The notes under the pieces are model-generated. The model had not been told where the DNA came from, made no database searches, and worked only from the letters and a program-made list of their open reading frames with translations. The translations under genes and the position numbers were made by a program. Positions 1 to 11,508 of a stretch of DNA of 47,500 bases are shown piece by piece. The stretch comes from Dehalococcoidia bacterium. GTDB taxonomy: Bacteria; Chloroflexota; Dehalococcoidia; Lucifugimonadales; UBA3495. The DNA is taken from contig DUCU01000012.1 in the NCBI GenBank assembly GCA_012959605.1, positions 1 through 47,500 of the forward strand. The letters are read 5' to 3'. Within the stretch, counting starts at the first letter, position 1. The number at the start of each line of letters is the position of its first letter.

Positions 1-3000
1 TTAGGGCGTTGAGTTGTCACTGTTGTCGTCGCCGTCGACATCGCTATCAGTGAAGATGTTGGGCTCGGGGGGAGCCTCTTCTTCAGCTGGTTTCTGGTCA
101 AAGGCAGTGCTAGGGGCGCCGGTCGGAGCATCGGTTGCTCCCAGCCAACCACCGGGTGACACTGCGGCAATCGCCGGTACCGGTTCTGGTTTCAGCAGTT
201 CTGCCATGCCAGGTATTTCTACCCGAGCAGGGATGAGCCTGCCGATGATGACGTTCTCTTTTAGTCCCTGGAGCCAGTCCTGTGCCCCGCTGACCGCTGC
301 TTGGGTTAGAACCCTAGTGGTCTCCTGGAAGGAGGCCGCAGACAGGAAGCTGTCGGTCAAGAGGGATGCCCGGGTTATGCCGAGCAGAATGGGCTTGGCG
401 GTGGATGGCTCTCCACCCTCGGCCAAGACCTTGTCATTCTGTGTTTGGAACTGGAATTTGTCGATCATCTGGCCAGGGATGAAGTCTGAGTCTCCGGTGG
501 ATTCCACCTGAACTCGGCGCAGCATCTGCCGGAGGATGATCTCAATATGCTTGTCATGAATCGCCACACCCTGGGAGACATAGACCTGTTGTACCTGGTT
601 AACCACGTAACTTTGCAGGTCATCCCGGCCTCGGATGTGTAAGATGTCGTGCGGGTTCATCGGTCCGCTAATCAGCGGATCGCCGGCCCGAACGGTATCT
701 CCATCACTTACCATCATGTAGGAAGATGCGTGGATCAGGTGTTCCCTGGCCTCGATGTCGTCCCACACGATAGAGATGATGTCTGAGTCAATCTCAATTC
801 TGCCGCCGACGTTGGCGACGACTTGTTCAATGGATTCACCCTCGACCGATTCAGCAGCTTCCGCTGCTGCTTCGGCGGCCTTCTTGATGGCGGCCTTGGA
901 TTTTTTACCCTTGAGGGCTGGCATGTTCGTGGCCAGGACCATCCCTGGCTCCACGGTCTCGCCTTCGTCCACTAGAATTTGGCCACCCTCGGGTACCAGA
1001 TAATCTTCGCGGAACTCTTCACTGGTGACGATGCGCAGGCGGCGGCCTTCTTCGTCTGATTCCATTTCAATGACGCCGTCAATGTCCGCAAGTATGGCCG
1101 CGCCCTTGGGCACACGGGCCTCAAAGAGCTCTTCCACACGGGGCAGACCACTTGTAATGTCCAGGCCAGCGATACCGCCTGTGTGGAAGGTACGCATGGT
1201 TAGCTGTGTTCCAGGTTCGCCAATGCTCTGAGCGGCGATGATTCCAACGGCTTGCCCCATGGCCACTCTCTTGCCGGTGGCGGGCAGTCGGCCGTAACAG
1301 GCCTGACAAACGCCGCGGCGGCATTCGCACTTTAGCGGAGAGCGGACCGGAACTTCTCTGATTCCGGAATCGACCAACATTTGGCCTATATCCAAGTCAA
1401 TCTGCTGATTTCGCTCAAGCAGAATCTCCCCGGTTTCCGGGTGGGCAACCGACGCGGCAGCCAACCTGCCGTTGATCCGATCAGGAAGGGTCTTGCCGGT
1501 GGTGTCTTCCGGACGCGGAATCATCCAATAGGCATCAAAAGACCCACAGTCTTCTTCTAGAACGATCATTTCTTGGGCGATATCAATCAATCGCCGGGTC
1601 AGGTAACCGCTGTCTGCGGTTCTGAGGGCGGTGTCAGCTAGTCCCTTTCTAGCGCCGTGAGTGGAGATGAAGTACTCCAGGGCGGTTAGGCCCTCACGGA
1701 AACTGGATTTGATGGGTAAGTCGATGATTTTTCCTTTCGGATTGCTCATCAGGCCGCGCATACCAGCCATCTGTTTGATCTGGGAAATGTTACCCTTGGC
1801 GCCCGATACCGCCATAACAGCGATACCGCCGTAGTTGGGCAGCTCCTCTTCCACGAACTCAGTGGTCCGGTCAGAAGCAGCAGTCCATGCTTCTACGGTT
1901 TTCTCGTAGCGCTCTTCTTCGGAAATCAGGCCTGAAAGGTACTGATCTTCGAATTGGTTCACCTGAGCGGTGGTCTGGTCCAAAACTTCCTGTTTCTTGC
2001 CTGAGACCTTGATGTCATTGATGGCAATGGTGATTCCAGACGAGGTGGCGTAGTGGAATCCCAGGTCTTTGACGCCGTCCAGTACGTTGGCGGTCTCTTC
2101 GTTGGAGACCGTTCGGTACAGGGTGGCAGTCAGGTCTTTGAGCGCTCCACGGTTCATCAGGATGTTCTGGTAACCAATCTCCGTGGGCAGAATCTCGTTG
2201 AAGATCATTCGGCCTAGCGTGGTCTCCAGCCATTCGCCATCATAGTGGCGAACTTCTCTGACTGAGATGGGAGCGTGCAGGTCAATGAGGTCAGACGCGT
2301 AAGCGATGTTGGCCTCATAAAAGTCGTTAAATTTACTACCGTGGCCCGCGCTCTTCTCCCTGATTTCAGTCAGGTAGTAGCAACCCAACACCATGTCTAG
2401 TGTCGGCGCGACCAGCGGGTCTCCAGAGGCGGGTGACAGCATGTTGTGCGTGCTGAGCATGATCTCTTTAGCTTCAAGCACTGCCATCCGCGATAGAGGG
2501 ACGTGAACGGCCATCTGGTCACCGTCAAAGTCCGCGTTGAAGGCGGAACAGACCAACGGGTGAATCTGGATGGCGTTTCCTTCAATAAGCACCGGCATGA
2601 ATGCCTGGATGCCCAATCTGTGCAGCGTGGGGGCGCGGTTGATCAAGACCGGCCGGTCTTTGATCACATCTTCTAAGATGTCCCAAACTTCCCCGCGAGC
2701 CCTTTCCACCATGCGCTTGGCATTCTTGATGTTGGGCGCAATGCCCAAGATCACCAGCCGGTGCATGACGAAGGGTTTGAACAGTTCCAGGGCCATGCGT
2801 TTGGGTAAGCCGCATTGGTCCATCTTCAGTTCAGGGCCCACCACGATGACGGAACGTCCGCTGTAGTCCACCCGTTTACCAAGCAGGTTCTGGCGGAATC
2901 GTCCCTGTTTGCCACGCAGTAGGTCTGACAATGACTTTAGTTTGTGGTTGTGGCTGCCCTGGATGGGGCGGCCACGGCGGCCGTTATCAATCAGTGCGTC

Positions 3001-4287
3001 AACGGCCTCCTGCAGCATGCGTTTTTCGTTGCGGATGATGATTTCTGGCGCACCCAGAGACATGAGCCTCTTCAACCGGTTGTTGCGGTTGATTACCCGG
3101 CGGTAGAGGTCATTTAGGTCGCTGGTGGCGAACCGGCCACCATCCAACTGCACCATGGGGCGCAGTTCCGGAGGCAACACCGGCAGCACGGAGAGAATCA
3201 TGTCCTCAACGCGGTTGCCGCTGTTGCGGAAAGACTCCACCACGCGTAGGCGTTTGATGGCCTTCTTCCGGCGTTGACCAGAGGTGGAATGCATCTCATT
3301 GACCAGTTGATCTCTGAGGGCTTCCAGGTTGATGGTCTTTAGAATGGTCAAGATGGCTTCGGCGCCCATGTCTGCAATGAAGACATCGCCATAAGCTTCT
3401 TTCAGCTCGCGATAGCGTGTTTCTGCGATAAGTTTGTGGACACGGAGGTCATCCAACTCGTCAATCGCATTCTTGAGCTGTTCTTCCAGTTGGGCCTCCT
3501 CCGTGGCCAACTGGTCGGCAATGGAGTCTATTTCTGTCTGAATGGCGACGGGATCCATCTCCACTTCCGGCTCTTCCAGTATGGGGGGAGCATCTTCGTC
3601 GATCTCGGCCTCATCCGCGGAGGCTTCGGCAGCTTCGGCGACGGCTTCTTCAACCACGTCTTCAGCGGCGGTTTCATCCTCAGTGTCTGAGGCTGATTCT
3701 TCGCTTCCATCCGCAGAGACTGCCACTTCTTCTAGCCGTTCTTTCAGAGTCTCGGTTCGGCCTTCAGCCATCCGGCGGGCCTTCCTAAGTTCCAAGTCGA
3801 ACTTGGCCTGTTCCAGTTCAATGGCTTCTAGGCGCACGTCTTCGTCTACACCAACAATAATATGTTGGGCGAAGTAGAGCACCCTCTCCAGGTTCCTGGG
3901 AGACAGGTCCAATAGAAGCCCAAGCCGACTGGGCGTGGTCTTGCTGAACCAGATGTGGGCTACGGGGGCGGCCAAGCGAATATGGCCCATGCGCTCACGG
4001 CGAACTCTAGACCGCGTGACTTCAACGCCACAACGATCGCAAATCACACCGCGATAGCGAATGCGCTTGTATTTTCCACAGAAGCATTCCCAGTCCTTGG
4101 TAGGACCAAACAGCCTTTCACAGAAGAGGCCGTCTTTCTCCGGACGAAGCGTCCGGTAGTTGATTGTCTCAGGCTTGGTTACCTCGCCGTGAGACCAGTT
4201 CAGTATCTGCTCAGGGGATGCAATGGAGATACGAATCGCATTGAAATTGTTACCGGGAGTTTCATTCCTATCTGCCATCCTAACCAT
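1..4287 (-). CDS. rpoC: DNA-directed RNA polymerase subunit beta'
   Basis: Largest RNA polymerase subunit, 1428 aa. The N-terminal zinc site is C68/C70/C83/C86. The catalytic Mg motif NADFDGDQ carries D586, D588 and D590, and the second zinc site is C914/C987/C994/C997. The trigger-loop and bridge region follows around residues 1010-1040. Two parts are unusual: an acidic Ala/Glu/Asp-rich low-complexity stretch at about residues 185-245 inside the N-terminal clamp region, and a Pro/Glu/Asp-rich C-terminal tail of about 60 residues. The ATG shares one base with the rpoB stop (TAATG), so the two are translationally coupled. A second in-frame ATG lies three codons downstream (MADRNE). The stop codon is the first three bases of the window. 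Function is certain from family motifs; the exact start is not. Confidence 0.98.
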   Translation of the reverse strand: MVRMADRNETPGNNFNAIRISIASPEQILNWSHGEVTKPETINYRTLRPEKDGLFCERLFGPTKDWECFCGKYKRIRYRGVICDRCGVEVTRSRVRRERMGHIRLAAPVAHIWFSKTTPSRLGLLLDLSPRNLERVLYFAQHIIVGVDEDVRLEAIELEQAKFDLELRKARRMAEGRTETLKERLEEVAVSADGSEESASDTEDETAAEDVVEEAVAEAAEASADEAEIDEDAPPILEEPEVEMDPVAIQTEIDSIADQLATEEAQLEEQLKNAIDELDDLRVHKLIAETRYRELKEAYGDVFIADMGAEAILTILKTINLEALRDQLVNEMHSTSGQRRKKAIKRLRVVESFRNSGNRVEDMILSVLPVLPPELRPMVQLDGGRFATSDLNDLYRRVINRNNRLKRLMSLGAPEIIIRNEKRMLQEAVDALIDNGRRGRPIQGSHNHKLKSLSDLLRGKQGRFRQNLLGKRVDYSGRSVIVVGPELKMDQCGLPKRMALELFKPFVMHRLVILGIAPNIKNAKRMVERARGEVWDILEDVIKDRPVLINRAPTLHRLGIQAFMPVLIEGNAIQIHPLVCSAFNADFDGDQMAVHVPLSRMAVLEAKEIMLSTHNMLSPASGDPLVAPTLDMVLGCYYLTEIREKSAGHGSKFNDFYEANIAYASDLIDLHAPISVREVRHYDGEWLETTLGRMIFNEILPTEIGYQNILMNRGALKDLTATLYRTVSNEETANVLDGVKDLGFHYATSSGITIAINDIKVSGKKQEVLDQTTAQVNQFEDQYLSGLISEEERYEKTVEAWTAASDRTTEFVEEELPNYGGIAVMAVSGAKGNISQIKQMAGMRGLMSNPKGKIIDLPIKSSFREGLTALEYFISTHGARKGLADTALRTADSGYLTRRLIDIAQEMIVLEEDCGSFDAYWMIPRPEDTTGKTLPDRINGRLAAASVAHPETGEILLERNQQIDLDIGQMLVDSGIREVPVRSPLKCECRRGVCQACYGRLPATGKRVAMGQAVGIIAAQSIGEPGTQLTMRTFHTGGIAGLDITSGLPRVEELFEARVPKGAAILADIDGVIEMESDEEGRRLRIVTSEEFREDYLVPEGGQILVDEGETVEPGMVLATNMPALKGKKSKAAIKKAAEAAAEAAESVEGESIEQVVANVGGRIEIDSDIISIVWDDIEAREHLIHASSYMMVSDGDTVRAGDPLISGPMNPHDILHIRGRDDLQSYVVNQVQQVYVSQGVAIHDKHIEIILRQMLRRVQVESTGDSDFIPGQMIDKFQFQTQNDKVLAEGGEPSTAKPILLGITRASLLTDSFLSAASFQETTRVLTQAAVSGAQDWLQGLKENVIIGRLIPARVEIPGMAELLKPEPVPAIAAVSPGGWLGATDAPTGAPSTAFDQKPAEEEAPPEPNIFTDSDVDGDDNSDNSTP

Positions 4288-7200
4288 TAAATCGTCTCCA
4301 GCGCCTGGAATAGATCGGTTTCATCTGAGATTCCCTGGGTCAATTCAGGCGGTTTTTCCTCGTTCAACAACTCAACTGCCAAGCCCAGGCTCTGGAGCTC
4401 CTTGAGCAGTACGTTGAACGATTCCGGCACGCCTGGCTGGCCAATGGGCTCACCCTTGACGATAGCTTCGTACGTTTTTACGCGTCCGGCTACGTCATCG
4501 GACTTGACCGTTAGCACTTCTTGCAAGTTATAGGCCGCGCTGTAGGCTTCCAACGCCCACACTTCCATCTCACCAAAGCGCTGCCCGCCGAACTGGGCCT
4601 TTCCGCCCAAGGGCTGCTGAGTGATCATGGAGTACGGTCCAGTGGAACGCGCGTGAATCTTGTCTTCCACCAAGTGAATGAGCTTTAGGATATAGATGTT
4701 GCCAACCGTGACCAATTGGTCAAAGTTTTCACCGGACCGTCCGTCGCTGAGTTCGAACTTGCCAAAGGTCGGCGGCGCAATACGCTGCTCGCGGTGCACG
4801 TCGATGGCCGCCGTTTGCATCTCACTCAGGGTCATTTCCTTGGCATCTATATTAGCTTCGTCCGTGAGCCACATTCTGAGGCAGGCTTCTTGGGCGTAGC
4901 CGTCTTTCTTTTCGTCAAATATGAGTCTGGGGTCGTAACCCTTTTCTTCCAGCCAGCGGTCCACCTGAGGGTAATCAACTTCAGGCAAGATCTCTGTGGC
5001 GCCGATGCTGGCGGCACCTGCTTGTTCGGTGAACCAAACGCGGGCTAGGGCATCTTCAACCTGTTGGTCTCCGGCACCGTCAAACACGGGCGTGTTGGCC
5101 CTGAAGTTCAGTCCGCGGGCGGCCCAGCCAAGGTGAGTTTCCAGCACCTGGCCCAAGTTCATCCGGGAAGGAACACCAATGGGGTTCAAGATGATGTCGA
5201 CGGGCGTGCCGTCAGCCATGTAAGGCATGTCTTCTTCAGGCAGGATCCGGGCGACAACACCCTTGTTGCCGTGGCGTCCGGCCATCTTGTCACCAACGGA
5301 GATTTTCCGAGTTTGGGCAATCCAGACCCTAACGGCCTGATTGACGCCTGGTGACAGGTCATCTTTGTTCTCGCGGGTCAGCACTTTGACTTCAATTACC
5401 TTCCCGCGTTCACCGTGGGGTACCCGCAACGAAGTGTCTTTTACGTCTCGTGACTTCTCACCGAAGATGGCGCGGAGCAGCTTTTCTTCTGCTGTTAGCT
5501 CCGTTTCACCCTTGGGCGTTACCTTGCCCACTAGGATGTCTCCGGGGCCAACATCGGCGCCGACGCGGATGATGCCAAGGTCGTCCAGGTCTCTCAGGCT
5601 GGTTTCACCCACGTTGGGGATGTCCCTTGTGATCTCTTCGGGGCCCAGCTTGGTCTCCCTGGCTTCCATCTCATGCTTTTCAATATGGATGGATGTGAAG
5701 TAATCGTCGCGGTATAGACGTTCGCTGACGATGATTGCATCTTCGTAGTTGTAGCCTTCCCATGACATGAAGGCGACCAGCACGTTTTGGCCCAAGGCGA
5801 GTTCACCGTGGTCGGTGGACGAGCTGTCGGCTAGTACGCTACCGACCTCTACCACGTCACCCTTGGTGGCAATGGGGCGCTGATCGAAACAAGTTCCCTG
5901 GTTGGTACGGGAGAATTTGATGGCCGGGTGGGGGAATTCCGTTCCCTCTTTATCGGTCACGACGATCTCTCGACCGGTAACGGATGTGACCACGCCGTCG
6001 GCCTTGGACAAAACTAGTTGTCCGCTGTCTCGCGCTACGCGGCCTTCAATGCCGGTTCCAACTACCGGAGCTTGAGGGCGTAGCAGAGGCACGGCCTGCC
6101 GTTGCATGTTGGACCCCATTAGAGCCCTGTTGGCGTCATCGTGCTCCAAGAATGGGATCAGAGCTGCTGACACGCTCATGATCTGCATGGGCGAAACGTC
6201 CATGTAGTCAATAACGTCGGCGGGCTCCAGAGTGTAATCCTCACCTACTCTAAGTTCAATGCGGTCTTGGACAAACTGGTTCAGGCTGTCCAGCTCTGCG
6301 TTAGCCTGGGCGACCTTGAAGTCTTCTTCTTGGTCTGCAGACAGGTAGATGACCTCGTCATCCTTGTGGGCAACAAAGGGCTGCACGTCGATGATTGTGC
6401 CCTTGGGCATCTGTTTCAGCGCGTTAATTTTGTTTGCGCCGATTGCTCGACCCTTACCAACAATAGTCTTGCCTTCTGCATCCAGAACGGATTTTGTGAC
6501 CGTGCGGCCCTTGAGGTCGTCCGACTCATTGGGAAGGGTTTTGAACACCTTCCGGTATGGAGATTCAATGAATCCGTATGGGTTAATCCTGGCGAAAGAC
6601 GCCAGTGAACTGAGCAGGCCAATGTTGGGGCCTTCAGGTGTCTCAATGGGACAGATGCGACCATAGTGAGAGAAGTGAACGTCTCGCACATCGAATCCGG
6701 CCCGTTCTCTGGATAGACCACCGGGGCCCAGGGCGGAGAGGCGACGTTTGTGAGTCAGCTCGGCCAGAGGGTTGGTCTGGTCCATGAACTGGGACAGTTG
6801 AGAGCCACCAAAGAACTCCCTCACGGCAGCAACCACCGGGCGGATGTTGACCAATCCCTGCGGTGCGGCAGCTTCTGGATCCACCAATGTCATCTTTTCT
6901 TTGACCATGCGCTCCATGCGGAGCAGGCCCACGCGTACTTGGTTCTGGACGAGTTCGCCAACACCTCTTACGCGGCGGTTACCCAAGTGGTCAATGTCGT
7001 CCGGATGTCCTTCGCCCTGATTGATGCGAATCATGGTGCGAATCACCGAGACCACGTCTTCTAGGCTCAGGGTCATTAGGTCGTTGTTACCGGCCTGTCC
7101 GAGACGCCGGTTCAACTTGTAGCGGCCAACTCGGCCCAGGTCATATCGACGGGGACCAAAGAATAGGTTCCGGATTAGGGTCCGTGAGTTTTCCAAACTG

Positions 7201-8063
7201 GGAGGCTCACCGGGCCGGAGGCGACGGTAGAACTCAATCTGGGCGGCGGCGATGCGTCGGGCGGCGTCGCCGTCAAAGTCTTTATCGTCGTGCAACCACT
7301 CCCAGAGGGAGCGGAGGTCGTCTTCCTTGAAGTTCAGGTCCTTGGGTTCTAGGACTGGGTCCTTGTCCAAGGTGGTCTGCATGTAGGGGTGGTTCTCGTC
7401 GGTATCAACGTCGGTGAACATCTCCATCATTTCGTCATCGTCTGCCACGCCGAGGGCGCGCAGGAAAGTGGTGGCCGAAACCTTTCGTTTCCGGTCTACC
7501 TTGACGGAGATGATGTCCTTGGCGCTGGTCTCAAACTCAAGCCAGGCACCTCGGGAAGGAATCAGCTTGGCTGAACAGAGGTCGCGGTTGCTGATAGCGT
7601 GTCGGTCTAGTACAAAGTAGATGCCTGGAGAGCGCACCAGTTGGCTGACCACCACACGTTCTGCACCGTTGATGATGAACGTGCCGTTAGTGGTCATCAT
7701 GGGGATATCACCCATGAATATCTCTTGTTCTTTGATCTCACCGGTCTCTTTCATGACCAGGCGAGTCTTTACATAGAGGGGTTGAGAGAAAGTAATCTCT
7801 CGTTCCTTGGTCTCCTGTTCGGAGTACTTGGGATCCCGGAAATAATGGTCCAGAAAATGAAGCTCGTACTTGTTGCCAGTGTAGTCGGCTATCGGAGAAA
7901 TTTCCTGATATACTTCAACTAACCCCTCAGTTTTGAGCCAATCCCAAGACTGAATCTGACTCTGAATGAGGTTCGGGACGTCAATGATTTGCGGAATTTT
8001 TGCGTAAGTTTTGACGTCTGGAAGTTGTGCAGTTTGCCCTTTAAGAGCAGGAGACAAAGCCAT
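4287..8063 (-). CDS. rpoB: DNA-directed RNA polymerase subunit beta
   Basis: Second-largest RNA polymerase subunit, 1258 aa, which forms the catalytic cleft with RpoC. The rifamycin-pocket segment lies at about residues 420-450 ([16 protein letters not shown], then [14 protein letters not shown]). The Asp, His and Ser positions that are usually mutated in resistant strains carry the ordinary residues. The nucleotide-binding segment [13 protein letters not shown] and the C-terminal block [23 protein letters not shown]-like region (Ser here for the Gly before the final Ala) are intact. The ATG is preceded by AAGGAG at 8 nt spacing. rpoB is the first gene of an rpoBC operon whose promoter is visible about 150 bp upstream. 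No rplJ/rplL genes precede it here; a divergent MFS gene is next instead. Confidence 0.98.
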   Translation of the reverse strand: MALSPALKGQTAQLPDVKTYAKIPQIIDVPNLIQSQIQSWDWLKTEGLVEVYQEISPIADYTGNKYELHFLDHYFRDPKYSEQETKEREITFSQPLYVKTRLVMKETGEIKEQEIFMGDIPMMTTNGTFIINGAERVVVSQLVRSPGIYFVLDRHAISNRDLCSAKLIPSRGAWLEFETSAKDIISVKVDRKRKVSATTFLRALGVADDDEMMEMFTDVDTDENHPYMQTTLDKDPVLEPKDLNFKEDDLRSLWEWLHDDKDFDGDAARRIAAAQIEFYRRLRPGEPPSLENSRTLIRNLFFGPRRYDLGRVGRYKLNRRLGQAGNNDLMTLSLEDVVSVIRTMIRINQGEGHPDDIDHLGNRRVRGVGELVQNQVRVGLLRMERMVKEKMTLVDPEAAAPQGLVNIRPVVAAVREFFGGSQLSQFMDQTNPLAELTHKRRLSALGPGGLSRERAGFDVRDVHFSHYGRICPIETPEGPNIGLLSSLASFARINPYGFIESPYRKVFKTLPNESDDLKGRTVTKSVLDAEGKTIVGKGRAIGANKINALKQMPKGTIIDVQPFVAHKDDEVIYLSADQEEDFKVAQANAELDSLNQFVQDRIELRVGEDYTLEPADVIDYMDVSPMQIMSVSAALIPFLEHDDANRALMGSNMQRQAVPLLRPQAPVVGTGIEGRVARDSGQLVLSKADGVVTSVTGREIVVTDKEGTEFPHPAIKFSRTNQGTCFDQRPIATKGDVVEVGSVLADSSSTDHGELALGQNVLVAFMSWEGYNYEDAIIVSERLYRDDYFTSIHIEKHEMEARETKLGPEEITRDIPNVGETSLRDLDDLGIIRVGADVGPGDILVGKVTPKGETELTAEEKLLRAIFGEKSRDVKDTSLRVPHGERGKVIEVKVLTRENKDDLSPGVNQAVRVWIAQTRKISVGDKMAGRHGNKGVVARILPEEDMPYMADGTPVDIILNPIGVPSRMNLGQVLETHLGWAARGLNFRANTPVFDGAGDQQVEDALARVWFTEQAGAASIGATEILPEVDYPQVDRWLEEKGYDPRLIFDEKKDGYAQEACLRMWLTDEANIDAKEMTLSEMQTAAIDVHREQRIAPPTFGKFELSDGRSGENFDQLVTVGNIYILKLIHLVEDKIHARSTGPYSMITQQPLGGKAQFGGQRFGEMEVWALEAYSAAYNLQEVLTVKSDDVAGRVKTYEAIVKGEPIGQPGVPESFNVLLKELQSLGLAVELLNEEKPPELTQGISDETDLFQALETI

Positions 8064-8070
8064 TTACGAT

Positions 8071-8077
8071 TCTCCTT
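8071..8077 (-). promoter_or_regulatory. Ribosome binding site of rpoB
   Basis: Reads AAGGAGA on the minus strand, about 7-8 nt before the rpoB ATG. It fixes that start codon. Confidence 0.7.
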
Positions 8078-8215
8078 AGCGTGAGTAGAGACGATTGGGC
8101 GAGCGGCCTAGTGGCAGAGGCGTGATTGTACGCTGTAAAAAAGCGGACTGATGAAGACTGCTGACAAGTGTGGCGAACGAATTCGTAACGTGAGGCATAG
8201 CTCTAGTAAACTTCA

Positions 8216-8243
8216 ATTATACAAGTAATAAATACAATGTCAA
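8216..8243 (-). promoter_or_regulatory. Consensus sigma70-type promoter of rpoBC
   Basis: On the minus strand the -35 hexamer is TTGACA (8238-8243) and the -10 hexamer is TATAAT (8216-8221), with a 16-bp spacer. Both hexamers match the housekeeping consensus exactly. The predicted transcript starts near 8209 and gives a leader of roughly 145 nt before the rpoB ATG. The first three bases of the -35 box are also the last three bases of the large inverted repeat at 8241-8299. No other promoter in the window matches both hexamers this well. Confidence 0.8.
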
Positions 8244-8299
8244 CGTAACAACTCCTAGGTATTGGCGAAATCCGCCAATACCTAGGAGTTGTTACGTTG
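8241..8299. repeat. Perfect 27-bp inverted repeat abutting the rpoBC promoter
   Basis: The left arm (8241-8267) starts CAACGTAACAACTCCTAGG. The right arm (8273-8299) is its exact reverse complement. The loop is the 5 nt AAATC. It lies between divergent rpoB and an MFS gene, directly upstream of and overlapping the rpoB -35 box. Neither side has a U-tract, so it is not an ordinary intrinsic terminator. It could be an operator or a cruciform-forming site. A miniature palindromic element inserted upstream of the promoter is another possibility. Nothing similar was noticed elsewhere in the window. Confidence 0.9.
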
Positions 8300-8366
8300 C
8301 CTCGGTCCTTACTATCATTTTCGATAACTTATGGTCTATCATCGAATGACTTTATTAGTCGGTGAT

Positions 8367-8392
8367 TTGACGAGGGTTGCAGTATTCGTCAA
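8367..8392. promoter_or_regulatory. Short inverted repeat upstream of the MFS gene, possible operator
   Basis: TTGACGA and TCGTCAA face each other across 12 bp in the divergent rpoB / MFS intergenic region. The size and symmetry resemble a dimeric regulator site, but there is no regulator gene beside it and the match could be chance. No convincing -35/-10 pair for the MFS gene was seen. Confidence 0.3.
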
Positions 8393-8500
8393 TCAGTTTG
8401 GAAAAATTCATCTTCTGATTCGCTCCGTACGAAATGTCCTGTTTATCAAAGTAAGAGCAGGTCCGCATTAGCGCGAATCGGCTTTATAAATTAGGTTTCG

Positions 8501-9850
8501 ATGGCAAATTTTAGCCTTAACCCGTCCGACATTCAGATTGCTGGTCGTTCCGTCCATTACGCCTGGGTGATAGTAGGTGTGGGCGCGGTCATGCGTCTGT
8601 TCAGTTCTTCCTTCCGTTCTTCCTCCAGCATCCTGATTCCCCGGTTGGTTGAATCATTTGGTTGGAGTTTTGGCCAGGTGGGCCTGGGTTTTGCCATACA
8701 ATGGATCGTTTCCGGCATGTTTGGTCCGCCTGCAGGCTGGATGGGCGACCGATACGGGGTCCGCTGGACCATGAGGCTGGGTGCCGTCTTATTCATAGTA
8801 GGCATGGTACTTACTGGGTTCATGCAGAACCTGTGGCAGTTCTATCTGTTCTTTGGTGTGATACTCAGCGCCGCCATGGGCATCTTCCAGGTACCACTCA
8901 CGGCTGCCGTAACAATATGGTTCCGTAAGCATTTAGGCGTTGGCATGGGGTTGTTGCAGTCGTCTCAGGGTGTTGGACCGTTGATTGCAGTTCCGATTAT
9001 GCTGCTGATCATCCACTTCTTCGGCGGTGGCATCGACGGCCTTCGCGGCGCCTTCATCATCCCTGGGATATTGGGTGGGATTATCATTTTGGTCTTGGTT
9101 CAGTTCTTTTATAACGAACCCGCCGAGATTGGATTGCGACCGCTGGGTGCGCCGGATGACGAGCCTATTAAGCAAGTTCAGACCGGTGAAGCCGCTAAAA
9201 TCCGAACCAAAGTGTTCCTTAAACAAGCACAGCGCACCGGCGCGTTTTGGAACTTGATTGGCATTCATTTCTGGGGTTGTGCCGGGCACGCCATAATTTT
9301 GGTTTATCTGGCTTCCATGGCTGAATTTGAGGGTGTCTCGAAGGGAGTCGCCGCAACCATCTTCGTGACTCTTTCAGTCACCAGCACCCTTACCCGGTTC
9401 GCGGTGCCGATAATTGCCGACCGTGCTGGAAGCAAACCAGCCATGGCTGGCTGCTTCTTCCTGCAGGTTGCGCCCATCGTTCTACTGTTCTTTGCCCACG
9501 ATGCGTGGCAGTTCTACCTCTTTGCCGTTTTGTTCGGCATCGGATTTGGCGGCGAGATGAGCGCATTCCCCATCATCAACCGTCAGTACTACGGCAGCGG
9601 CCCCATTGGCACCACCTACGGCTACCAGATGATGGGCGCCGGAGTCGGTATGGCTACAGGGGCGCTAATTGGTGGGTACCTGCGGGATATTACCGGGAAC
9701 TTTGATGCCACTATGGGCCTGTCGCTGGTGCTCAGCTTGACCGGAGTTGTCAGCATTCTAATGCTGCCCACCACCAAAAATGAGCTGTTGCCAGACTGGG
9801 AAAACCAACTTCCAGGGGCAACCCCTGTCCACTCCCACGCCGGCGACTAA
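8501..9850 (+). CDS. MFS transporter, OFA/monocarboxylate-like
   Basis: 449-aa inner-membrane carrier with about 12 hydrophobic segments. It has the MFS motif A region at residues 79-89 (GWMGDRYGVRW) between helices 2 and 3. A longer polar cytoplasmic loop lies at about residues 205-240. The sequence style (N-terminal HYAWVIVGVGAVMR, paired halves) resembles oxalate/formate-antiporter and monocarboxylate-type MFS members, which take up small organic acids. This is a family-level judgement and the substrate is unknown. The ribosome binding site before the ATG is weak. The amidohydrolase gene begins about 140 bp downstream on the same strand, so uptake and hydrolysis of the same compound is plausible but unproven. 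Confidence 0.85.
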   Translation: MANFSLNPSDIQIAGRSVHYAWVIVGVGAVMRLFSSSFRSSSSILIPRLVESFGWSFGQVGLGFAIQWIVSGMFGPPAGWMGDRYGVRWTMRLGAVLFIVGMVLTGFMQNLWQFYLFFGVILSAAMGIFQVPLTAAVTIWFRKHLGVGMGLLQSSQGVGPLIAVPIMLLIIHFFGGGIDGLRGAFIIPGILGGIIILVLVQFFYNEPAEIGLRPLGAPDDEPIKQVQTGEAAKIRTKVFLKQAQRTGAFWNLIGIHFWGCAGHAIILVYLASMAEFEGVSKGVAATIFVTLSVTSTLTRFAVPIIADRAGSKPAMAGCFFLQVAPIVLLFFAHDAWQFYLFAVLFGIGFGGEMSAFPIINRQYYGSGPIGTTYGYQMMGAGVGMATGALIGGYLRDITGNFDATMGLSLVLSLTGVVSILMLPTTKNELLPDWENQLPGATPVHSHAGD

Positions 9851-9991
9851 CTAGCCCTTTTCTTTTTTACGAAACCTTGTCAGTGCGCTGGCCGATATAT
9901 ACGGCCCGGTGCTGCGTCTCCAGGTATGTGCTAAACTCGGGCATTGAGTCTGAGAAGGTTCGAATTACCGGAGATTATGGAGGATGTACTG

Positions 9992-11416
9992 ATGCTGGAT
10001 TTAGTCATCAAGGGCGGACAAGTTGTGACTCCTATGGGAGTCGGTATGTGGGACATCGCGATTCAGGGTGAGAAGATTGTCGCGGTGGCAGCCCCCGGCG
10101 CATTACCCGATGAAGCTGGCCGCGTGATTGACGCTACCGGGATGATTGTCGTACCCGGCGGTATTGAGCCTCACGCCCATATCTCAGCGCCCATCATGGG
10201 CCACGGTGACCTTAAAACTGCCCCTCCGGAAGAAGTCAGCCGCGCCGCCTTAATTGGCGGGACCACCACGTTGATGGACTTTGCCATTCAGTATCCAGGC
10301 ATTGATATTCCACAGGCGATTCAAGAACGGACAGAGACGTGGCAGGGTAATTCCTACGCCGACTACGCGCATCATCTGATGCTGCTGGGCTCCATCCCAC
10401 CTGAGATTTTGGGTTCTTTGCACGAGGCCGTGGAAGATGGGCACCCAAGCATTAAGATTTTCACCACCAATATCCGGCCCCCAGCCACCACCGGCGAGCC
10501 CCGCATGGTGGGCACCGGACACCTGCACGACCTGATGGAAGAGGTCCAGCGGATGAACGCCATGCTGCTGGTCCACGCTGAAGATGACGATATGGTCCAG
10601 CACATGTACCAGAAGTTGGCGCGCGAGGAGCGGACCGAGTGGTACAACATGCACTTGGTTCACAGCGCCGAGTCTGAAGATGTTTCTTTCCGAAGAGTAC
10701 TTAGGGTTTCTGAATGGACCGGTGCGCCGGTTTACTTCGTCCACGTGAGCGCAACACAGGGCCTGCAGGCTGTTTTGGAGGCCCGTTCCAACGGCCGACC
10801 GGTCTACGGCGAGACGCTCCACAACTACTGCTGTTTCGGCGCTGAGAATTACAAAGAAGAGAACGGTATGAAATATCACACATATCCTTCTTTGAAATCC
10901 GAAGCCGATCGCCTATCCCTCTGGGACGGCATCGTGAACAACGGTCTCAGCACGATGGCCACCGACGAATATTGCACCTCATGGGAGACCAAGATTTCCG
11001 GCCGGACGGTATCCGATGTCACCGGTGGTCATAACGGCGCCGAAGCCCGAATGGGCGTGACCTACAGTGAGGGTGTCTCCCGCCGTGGGATGTCCCTACA
11101 GCGGTTTGTAGATGTGTCCTCAGCCAACGCCGCCAAGATTATGGGCCTGTATCCCCGCAAAGGTGTATTGGCTCCGGGCAGCGATGCTGACATCACACTG
11201 ATTGACACCAATTTCAAGCGCAAGTTGACCATCGACGATTTCCACATCTCTGACTACAGCATCTGGGAAGGATTCGAGGCCGATGGTTGGCCTGTGACCA
11301 CCATTCTTCGGGGCAACGTGGTTGTCGACAACCGGGAGTTTAAGGCTGCCCCCGGAAGCGGTAAGTGGATCTCCCGCAAGATAGACGCCGCAGTAACCGA
11401 CCGCCCCGTAGCCTAG
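9992..11416 (+). CDS. Dihydropyrimidinase / D-hydantoinase-like amidohydrolase
   Basis: 474-aa cyclic-amide hydrolase of the amidohydrolase superfamily. Expected binuclear metal ligands are all present: H61 and H63 (PHAH), K155 (the carbamylated lysine, in SIKIF), H195 (VHAE), H251 (VHVS) and D325 (ATDE). The family opens ring amides such as hydantoins and dihydropyrimidines, but the D325 context (ATDEYCTSW) is atypical, so the substrate may differ. The start at 9992 is chosen because GGAGG lies 8 nt upstream; two longer in-frame starts (9944, 9977) lack such a site. The gene follows an MFS carrier and precedes the AhpD-like gene, which suggests a shared catabolic unit. Confidence 0.88.
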   Translation: MLDLVIKGGQVVTPMGVGMWDIAIQGEKIVAVAAPGALPDEAGRVIDATGMIVVPGGIEPHAHISAPIMGHGDLKTAPPEEVSRAALIGGTTTLMDFAIQYPGIDIPQAIQERTETWQGNSYADYAHHLMLLGSIPPEILGSLHEAVEDGHPSIKIFTTNIRPPATTGEPRMVGTGHLHDLMEEVQRMNAMLLVHAEDDDMVQHMYQKLAREERTEWYNMHLVHSAESEDVSFRRVLRVSEWTGAPVYFVHVSATQGLQAVLEARSNGRPVYGETLHNYCCFGAENYKEENGMKYHTYPSLKSEADRLSLWDGIVNNGLSTMATDEYCTSWETKISGRTVSDVTGGHNGAEARMGVTYSEGVSRRGMSLQRFVDVSSANAAKIMGLYPRKGVLAPGSDADITLIDTNFKRKLTIDDFHISDYSIWEGFEADGWPVTTILRGNVVVDNREFKAAPGSGKWISRKIDAAVTDRPVA

Positions 11417-11432
11417 CGGCGCAGGCGGCACG

Positions 11433-11454
11433 GCCGCGTTTCCATGGACGCGGC
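11433..11454 (+). terminator. GC-rich hairpin after the amidohydrolase gene
   Basis: GCCGCGT (11433-11439) pairs with ACGCGGC (11448-11454) across an 8-nt loop and is followed by only three T residues. It may be a weak terminator or an intercistronic processing hairpin. Confidence 0.35.
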
Positions 11455-11508
11455 TTTCAGTGAGGCGAGTTCGTTGGGCAGTTAAATGATTTTGCTGAGG
11501 TTTGAGAG

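Noticed and set aside
14-511. Plus-strand ORF of 165 codons over the 3' end of rpoC
   Set aside because: Lies wholly antisense to rpoC, has Ser/Pro-rich shadow composition and no ribosome binding site.
10250-10879. 209-codon minus-strand ORF
   Set aside because: Antisense to the amidohydrolase gene, which has all metal ligands; no independent support.
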